Assembly: GCA_038240295.1 (NCBI GenBank)
Contig: JBBSDW010000108.1
Location: forward strand, 1-11,289
Origin: JABDDM01 sp038240295
Lineage (GTDB): Bacteria; Bacteroidota; Ignavibacteria; Palsa-1295
Direction: 5' to 3'
DNA: 11,289 bases
Below the pieces are notes generated by a model. That model was not told where the DNA came from. It did not search any database and saw only the letters and a list, made by a program, of their open reading frames with translations. Of the stretch, positions 6,954 to 11,289 are shown in pieces. Made by a program: the position numbers and the translations under genes. The first letter of the stretch is position 1. Every line of letters starts with the position of its first letter.

Positions 6954-7023
6954 GCGGCGCTTGACCCCACACGGTGTAGATTTCGATTGCCCCAACTCCT
7001 AACCGTGTGCAGGGAAGCGCCGC
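6954..7023 (+). repeat. Long imperfect inverted repeat (22-bp arms)
   Basis: The left arm (6954-6975) has GCGGCGCTT then GACCC then CACACGGT. The right arm (7002-7023) has ACCGTGTG then CAGGG then AAGCGCCGC. The outer 9 bp and inner 8 bp pair perfectly, with a 5-by-5 internal loop and a 26-nt apical loop. It can act as a bidirectional transcription end for the convergent neighbours, or be a mobile non-coding hairpin. No poly-U follows. Confidence 0.6.
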
Positions 7024-7031
7024 GTTCGGAC

Positions 7032-7060
7032 AAGTATGAAGTTTGAATTACGAAGTATGA
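7032..7060 (+). repeat. Short degenerate direct repeat AAGTATGA
   Basis: AAGTATGA occurs at 7032-7039 and 7053-7060, separated by GTTTGAATTACG-like sequence, giving a 21-bp period. It looks like the remains of a simple AT-rich tandem repeat next to the dispersed repeat. Confidence 0.4.
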
Positions 7061-7069
7061 TCGGAACAT

Positions 7070-7105
7070 GTCATCCTGAGCCCGACGAAGGATCTTACCT
7101 CTCGT
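7070..7105 (+). repeat. Dispersed intergenic repeat, copy 3
   Basis: GTCATCCTGAGC (7070-7081) is followed after 2 nt by GACGAAGGATCTTACCTCTC (7084-7103). It repeats the copy at 6859 with one substitution and a 2-nt shorter spacer, in the same orientation. Confidence 0.7.
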
Positions 7106-7132
7106 TCGCCACTCAGTTTAAGTGAAGGGCAA

Positions 7133-8674
7133 TTACGGAATCCTCCGATATATTCTCACGCGTTCGATCGAGTCGATAAGCGTATAATTATTACGGGCCT
7201 TCGCACTATCGAGTAATTCCCCAACTACATTGTCCCAATCGGCGAGATAGCCGAACTTTTGGGATTCGATATACTTCGGCAGGGTAGCAGTTTGCATCGC
7301 TCGTAACGCATCGGGGTTCATCTTGCCATCGAGATTCCACACATTATCCGCGGCAAATCCTGCGATGCCCGATTGCTCCATTCCAACGATCACTGGAGCG
7401 TGCGACTTTGCCCACAGCCCCGCGCGATAAAGATCGGTTGGGCGCGCCGAGGCAAAATTAAGCGAATATGCGACGACAAAATAACCAAGACCAACGAGTA
7501 AGAACGCTCGAAATCCCCAGCGAAAGGTCGGATGGTCAACCTTCGTAAATGCGTTGGCTATTGCGACAGCGGCGATAAAAAAAGCGAGTATCCGTATCGG
7601 TTGAAAGTATCGGTCGAGGAAATAGGGCGCGTGAAAATGGACGACGTAAATGATCGCGAGTCCAATGCTCGCAGTCGCGAAGGGTTGCAGCGATTGAAGT
7701 TGGTAGTTTGCGCAAATGCTCGCGAGAAGTTTCAATCGGCGAACGATGACAAAAGCGGAAGTCAAAACTGCGACCGAGATAATAAGTTGGAGCACTTCGG
7801 GGAGATTGTGAAGCGGAAGCGCCAGAAGGACGGTTGAAATATTTGCGAACCTCGTGAACGCAACAACCACATTTGTCCCAACATCCACGGCACCGATCGA
7901 TTCAGCCTGTCCGCTGATCGGCATGAAACTGCCGAAGTGAGTGAAGTTAAAGATCCACCACGGCGAACTGACAAGAAGCGCGACCGTGCCGAGAATTGCA
8001 ATGCGAAGAATGGCAGTGCCGCGAAAACGAACAAGCTCAAAAACTGCGATCGCCAAAAGAAAGAACAACGCGTCGATGCGGGCAAGGATGAGCAGACCCA
8101 TCGCGACTCCCATCATCGCAAACTGCGCAAGCGACCGAACTTGCGATCGTTCAATGCTAAGATAGAGGTTGATCACGACAAGCAGGAGCATCGAGTAAAG
8201 CCCGGTTTCGAGACCATTCATCATGAGTGCGAACAATGGGAAAGTGAATGCCCAAATAACCGCGCAAATGATAACCGGATCAGTGAGAGGTGAGCGTGGT
8301 TCGTCAGGGGTTATCCGAAGTCTCGACATGATCCGTGCGGCAAGCCAAACGGAAGCAGCGCTCAAGAATGCAAAGAGAATATAAGAGAGCCGAACTCCAA
8401 GCCAACGGTCGTCGCCAGCGATCCAGAAAAATGGGACCTCAAGAAACACGAGCAGCGGCTGGATGCCGTTGGTCAAGTGTACACCGTCGGCAGTGATTCC
8501 CTGGCCGAGCGCGAGATGGCGAGCACAGCTAAACATGTAGTAGCCGTCATCGAGGAGGAGACGGCTTGCCTGCTGCGCTTCGCTCCGAAGGCCAAGAACG
8601 AGACGCGACAAAAAGGCGAACGCTGCTAGAACCCAGGCACAGTTGCGCTGGCGTAAGCTGAAGTCAGTTGTCAA
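7133..8674 (-). CDS. GT-C fold membrane glycosyltransferase-like protein
   Basis: This 513-residue integral membrane protein resembles polyprenyl-phosphate-sugar-dependent GT-C glycosyltransferases (PMT/ArnT-like, family 39-related). After the first membrane helix (about 12-28) comes LLLDDGYYMFSCARHLALG then GITADGVHLTNGIQPL (residues 39-73). The acidic pair DD at 42-43 in the first external loop is the typical catalytic feature, and the ARxLAxGxGxTxDGxxxTNGxxPL pattern is shared with many uncharacterised members. Around ten further hydrophobic helices follow to about residue 410, then a soluble tail with VWNLDGKMNPDALRAM, also typical. The start is a TTG at 8674, touching the nfeD TAA stop (8675-8677), so translation is probably coupled to nfeD. 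Donor and acceptor cannot be told from the sequence. Confidence 0.75.
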   Translation of the reverse strand: MTTDFSLRQRNCAWVLAAFAFLSRLVLGLRSEAQQASRLLLDDGYYMFSCARHLALGQGITADGVHLTNGIQPLLVFLEVPFFWIAGDDRWLGVRLSYILFAFLSAASVWLAARIMSRLRITPDEPRSPLTDPVIICAVIWAFTFPLFALMMNGLETGLYSMLLLVVINLYLSIERSQVRSLAQFAMMGVAMGLLILARIDALFFLLAIAVFELVRFRGTAILRIAILGTVALLVSSPWWIFNFTHFGSFMPISGQAESIGAVDVGTNVVVAFTRFANISTVLLALPLHNLPEVLQLIISVAVLTSAFVIVRRLKLLASICANYQLQSLQPFATASIGLAIIYVVHFHAPYFLDRYFQPIRILAFFIAAVAIANAFTKVDHPTFRWGFRAFLLVGLGYFVVAYSLNFASARPTDLYRAGLWAKSHAPVIVGMEQSGIAGFAADNVWNLDGKMNPDALRAMQTATLPKYIESQKFGYLADWDNVVGELLDSAKARNNYTLIDSIERVRIYRRIP

Positions 8675-10186
8675 TTACACTCTCGGCAAAAGTTTATCCG
8701 GCAATCTCCCTCCAAATGGCTCATCCTCGTGCTGTGCCTCTTCGATCGGAATAGCGGCGGTGGCAGCTTCGACGACGTTGCGATTGCCTTTGATCTCGAT
8801 GATCACGATATCTGTCCCGGCATGAATGAACTCACCGCGCGTAACAACGTCGGTTTTTTCGCCATCGATCATTGCCTGCCCGGCAGGGCGCAACAGCGAT
8901 AGCGTTGTTCCTCGTTTGCCGATCAATGCACCGCGAACTTCATGATACGCCGTCATGTCGCCCGAGTGCGATTGATTCGAGAATTTTCGCATCCAGCTCG
9001 AACGCGGAGCGAATTTGATGATAAGTCCAGCAAGAACTACAAAGCCGATGAGTGCGATCGCGAGTGATGAATAAACCTGCGCTGAGCGTTCTGGCGTGAG
9101 CGCGTTCGTATCTCCAGCGAGCGCAAGATAGAGCCCGAAGCCAAGCCCGCAAAGTCCAAGCACGCCCGCAACTCCGAAGGAAGGTACAGGTGAGACTTCG
9201 ACCAAAAGCAACATGATGCCGACCATGAAAACAATGATGGCAAGCACCGGAGGAATGTTCGAGATGTATTCGGCGCCAAAGAAAAGAATAAGCGCGAAAA
9301 TCGCGACGAGCGTGATGGTGCCGAAATGCCCGGTCTTGATCGTGTAAAAGATACCGGCGAGTCCGAGCATGATCAGGATTCCGCTTACGAGACTATTCGT
9401 CAAAAAGCGAACCGCCTTGTCGGTGAAGCCCTCGCTTGGCTGCGTGATGACTGCGTCGGGATAGCCAAGATTCGCGAGCGCTTGCTGGACGTTCGCGGCA
9501 GTCGTGTCTGCGTAGCCTACTTTTCGAGCGTCCGCCGTTGTGAGTGTAAGCAGGCGGCCTTTCGGCAAATAGAGGCCATGTGAACTATCGAGGCCAAGCG
9601 TTTCGTCGACCATCGCGGCTGCAACAGCCGGATCGCGATGGCGCCGCTCGGCGGTCGTACGCATCTCGGCGCTCATATAGCTTATGACCTTTTGAGACGC
9701 TTTTTCGCCCGTCGCATAGATCGGTGTGGCAGCGCCCATCGAGGAGGCATCTGTCATAACGATCTTCTCAGCGGCGAGCGAAATCAGCGCTCCGGCCGAA
9801 ATTGCCCGTGGATCGATGAAAGCTATTGTGAGCGGAACACGGGCCGAGAGCACGGCATCGCGTATCTTTGTAGCGACATCGACCCGGCCGCCAAACGTGT
9901 TGACGTCGAGCACTACGATATCATGATCAATTTCTGCTTGTCGAAGTGCGTGCTCGACATACGACAGCATCCCTAAGTCGACTTCCGTCTGGATCTTAAT
10001 GACGGTAACATGACGGCCGCGTTCTGGTGCTGCAGTTGGCGCCAACGCTGAAGGTGGCGCCAATGCTGAAGGTGGCGCCAATGCTGAAGGTGGCGTCTGC
10101 GCTGGCGTTGTTTGTGCAAGCAGTCGTGAAGACTGGAAGCCTGCAATGACCAGAAGGATCGGAAGGAGATAATGGCTGAGTCGCAT
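8675..10186 (-). CDS. nfeD: NfeD-family membrane serine protease
   Basis: Long NfeD proteins join a periplasmic ClpP-class serine protease to a membrane domain and a C-terminal OB-fold, and are linked to SPFH/stomatin proteins and membrane quality control. The 503-residue sequence begins with a signal peptide ending near LLAQ (25). A repeat-rich linker follows (PPSALA three times, 32-49). The protease domain (about 58-255) has DVNTFGGRVDVA (94-105) and Ser130 in RAISAGALISLA as nucleophile; Lys166 in EKASQKVISYM is the likely base of a Ser-Lys dyad. Five hydrophobic helices lie between about 268 and 415. The C-terminal domain (about 430-490) reads GALIGKRGTTLSLLRPAGQA then TRGEFIHAGTDIVIIEIKG, a typical NfeD OB-fold. 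No stomatin partner gene is adjacent; downstream is a GT-C protein starting at the stop codon. No Shine-Dalgarno precedes the ATG at 10186. Confidence 0.92.
   Translation of the reverse strand: MRLSHYLLPILLVIAGFQSSRLLAQTTPAQTPPSALAPPSALAPPSALAPTAAPERGRHVTVIKIQTEVDLGMLSYVEHALRQAEIDHDIVVLDVNTFGGRVDVATKIRDAVLSARVPLTIAFIDPRAISAGALISLAAEKIVMTDASSMGAATPIYATGEKASQKVISYMSAEMRTTAERRHRDPAVAAAMVDETLGLDSSHGLYLPKGRLLTLTTADARKVGYADTTAANVQQALANLGYPDAVITQPSEGFTDKAVRFLTNSLVSGILIMLGLAGIFYTIKTGHFGTITLVAIFALILFFGAEYISNIPPVLAIIVFMVGIMLLLVEVSPVPSFGVAGVLGLCGLGFGLYLALAGDTNALTPERSAQVYSSLAIALIGFVVLAGLIIKFAPRSSWMRKFSNQSHSGDMTAYHEVRGALIGKRGTTLSLLRPAGQAMIDGEKTDVVTRGEFIHAGTDIVIIEIKGNRNVVEAATAAIPIEEAQHEDEPFGGRLPDKLLPRV
10038..10095 (-). 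repeat. 18-bp tandem repeat inside nfeD
   Basis: Three 18-bp units (10038-10055, 10056-10073, 10074-10091) plus a 4-base start of a fourth, differing at one base in the first unit. They encode repeated PPSALA in a proline/alanine linker between the signal peptide and the protease domain. Such in-frame repeats can gain or lose units without breaking the gene. Confidence 0.9.
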
Positions 10187-10249
10187 TTGTGTCAGGTGTG
10201 AAGCACCACGTGTCGGCGCTCCTTATCAAGCAATCTTTAAGCAACAGGA

Positions 10250-10266
10250 GGTTCCCATTGGGAACC
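10250..10266 (+). promoter_or_regulatory. Hairpin overlapping an AGGAGG sequence
   Basis: GGTTCCC (10250-10256) pairs perfectly with GGGAACC (10260-10266) around ATT. The last two bases of an AGGAGG (10246-10251) fall inside the stem. It lies between the divergent nfeD and the rightward gene. AGGAGG is unusual here, since the other starts lack a Shine-Dalgarno. A short frame MMRILQVSIA (ATG 10270) ends at TAA 10300-10302, sharing a base with the next ATG. A leader-controlled start is possible but unproven. Confidence 0.35.
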
Positions 10267-10301
10267 CCAATGATGCGCATTTTACAGGTTTCAATAGCAT
10301 A

Positions 10302-11289
10302 ATGATCTATTCGCAATTTCGAGAGAATGAAAAAAGCGACCGCTTTGAGGTTCGCGTAAATGCCGGCTATGCATGCGTGCTCAAGGATGCAGGTCTGTCG
10401 ACGAAGGCATCCTGGCAGATCGCAAAGCAGGACGATTCGTACTGGGTCGATTTCGAAGCCGAACTCGAACGCGTGTTGCAGCGCGCCGATCTTGACTATG
10501 GACTCAAGACCAACGGATCGGCCGGCGAAGAATTTCTTATCAAGATTCGCGAGCGCAAGGACGATCTCTACGATCTGACGCGAAGCGATCATTATCTCGC
10601 GCAGGATTATCTCGCGCAGCTCGGGATGGTAAATCTCGCTGAGTATTTTAGATTGCAGACGCTCAGAGAACGTACAACAAACGAACTCGAGAACGGCACA
10701 CCGACCGTTGGCATCGATAGTTCGTATATCACGGCGAGGACTCGCGCACTCGAGCTCGATCTGGCAGAACTCTCGGAATGGCTGATCGCGCACGGCATCG
10801 GGTTACCCGATCTTGCACTGTTTAACGCAGAAGCTTCGATCGCAGCGATCACTCCAATCGCCGTCAAGAAGAAAAAGAAAAAGGGCGAAGCGGCAGAAGC
10901 AGAGTCACCGGCGGCTGACGTTGAAGCGCAAATGCCAAAGGCGCTCCTTTACATGGCGGAGCTTTACCGCCTGCATCAGGCCACGGAACGCGACCTGCTG
11001 AAATTCGTCGATCTTGTACAGCATGATATGTCGCTCGAGACTCCAACGGCGGCCATCGAAGCGATCAAGGCGAATGCCGCTCCCTGGATCGATGTAACAA
11101 GCTTTACGCAACGTTACAACAGCTTCAGGAAGGAACAGGCTTTGGAGACTGCTCGCACGCAAGCGGCATTGCTTCGCCAACAGGATGTCTTCTCAAAAAA
11201 ACCGAAGCGTGGCAACGAGCACCCAGTCGGGAAGCCTACGGCACTAAAGCGTAAGATCGTGCTCGATCAAAAAGAGGAAGAGCTTTCAC
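10302..11289 (+). CDS. Hypothetical protein, 3' end beyond the window
   Basis: An uninterrupted frame runs from the ATG at 10302 to the right edge, 329 codons with no stop. I do not recognise the family. It has no signal peptide and no membrane helix, is rich in charged residues and reads as mainly helical. A lysine run (six Lys near residue 190, encoded at 10866-10883) followed by an Ala/Glu-rich stretch separates two halves, and the tail is basic (FSKKPKRGNEH). Codon usage resembles its neighbours. The frame also stays open upstream of the ATG past the AGGAGG at 10246, where an ATT at 10257 would give a 15-residue longer product (GNPNDAHFTGFNSI...); the ATG is preferred as a normal start codon, but the longer form cannot be excluded. 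It is divergent from nfeD across about 115 bp that must hold both promoters. Confidence 0.7.
   Translation, partial: MIYSQFRENEKSDRFEVRVNAGYACVLKDAGLSTKASWQIAKQDDSYWVDFEAELERVLQRADLDYGLKTNGSAGEEFLIKIRERKDDLYDLTRSDHYLAQDYLAQLGMVNLAEYFRLQTLRERTTNELENGTPTVGIDSSYITARTRALELDLAELSEWLIAHGIGLPDLALFNAEASIAAITPIAVKKKKKKGEAAEAESPAADVEAQMPKALLYMAELYRLHQATERDLLKFVDLVQHDMSLETPTAAIEAIKANAAPWIDVTSFTQRYNSFRKEQALETARTQAALLRQQDVFSKKPKRGNEHPVGKPTALKRKIVLDQKEEELS
10591..10620 (+). repeat. 15-bp tandem duplication in the hypothetical gene
   Basis: ATTATCTCGCGCAG occurs twice in a row (units 10591-10605 and 10606-10620, last base differs), encoding YLAQDYLAQ. The frame is kept, so it is a recent in-frame duplication or an expanded helix segment. 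Confidence 0.8.

Larger units (their letters stand above)
6811..7132. other. Convergent intergenic region packed with repeats
   Basis: No gene is supported between the convergent asnB and glycosyltransferase genes. The region holds two direct copies of the dispersed repeat (6859-6896, 7070-7105), a long imperfect inverted repeat between them (6954-7023), and a 21-bp-period degenerate repeat (7032-7060). Some structure here probably ends transcription of one or both flanking genes, though no U-tracted terminator is visible. Confidence 0.6.

Noticed and set aside
7937..8293. 118-residue plus-strand frame rich in Arg, Lys and Asn
   Set aside because: It is antisense to the membrane glycosyltransferase; its composition is what the complement of hydrophobic codons produces.
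10038..10095. Possible CRISPR-like or VNTR array
   Set aside because: The units are 18 bp, directly abutting, without spacers, and in frame with nfeD, so this is a coding tandem repeat.
9996..10793. 265-residue minus-strand frame
   Set aside because: It overlaps the 5' end of nfeD in another frame and is antisense to the rightward hypothetical gene, whose frame stays open to the window edge. Its repeat of GATFSIGATFS is only the nfeD tandem repeat read in another frame.

Overview
The window looks like a piece of a Bacteroidota/Chlorobi-group (FCB) chromosome, possibly a Kapabacteria- or Ignavibacteria-like lineage. Three things point there. The first large gene encodes a secreted protein with Asp-box (BNR-like) repeats that ends in a type IX secretion sorting domain beginning NYPNPF. 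The confidently placed starts lack recognisable Shine-Dalgarno sequences, as is usual in Bacteroidota. Short dispersed repeats of the GTCATCCTGA...GAAGGATCTT type lie between genes. The phylum-level call is inference from these features and the exact lineage is uncertain.

Layout from left to right. Positions 1-37 probably hold the first codons of a leftward gene, preceded by a perfect 14-bp inverted repeat (41-73) that looks like an operator. A mostly featureless leader follows to 374. The T9SS cargo protein occupies 375-2462. The next kilobase (2463-3480) is a graveyard: a 5'-truncated BrnT-like toxin with a frameshifted antitoxin on the plus strand, and on the minus strand a decayed exported or membrane protein that begins one base after the trpS stop. 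Then come trpS on the minus strand (3481-4566), a structured divergent intergenic region (4567-4884), asnB on the plus strand (4885-6810), and a convergent intergenic region with two dispersed-repeat copies flanking a long imperfect hairpin (6811-7132). A leftward two-gene operon follows: nfeD (8675-10186), then a GT-C-type membrane glycosyltransferase (7133-8674) that starts directly at the nfeD stop codon. A divergent plus-strand gene of unknown function (from 10302) runs off the right edge.

The intact genes do not form one evident pathway. TrpS (tRNA charging) and AsnB (glutamine-dependent amide transfer) are core metabolism. NfeD and the GT-C enzyme are envelope-associated and probably co-translated. 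The T9SS protein is an outer-surface or secreted factor. The clearest points of interest are a TrpS with a four-cysteine pattern matching the iron-sulfur TrpRS type, the remnant toxin-antitoxin pair, the operator-like palindromes at 41-73 and 4862-4877, and the family of structured intergenic repeats. I did not find a convincing new multi-gene system; the candidates for novelty are the unknown 3'-truncated gene at the right edge and the palindrome-controlled gene at the left edge.
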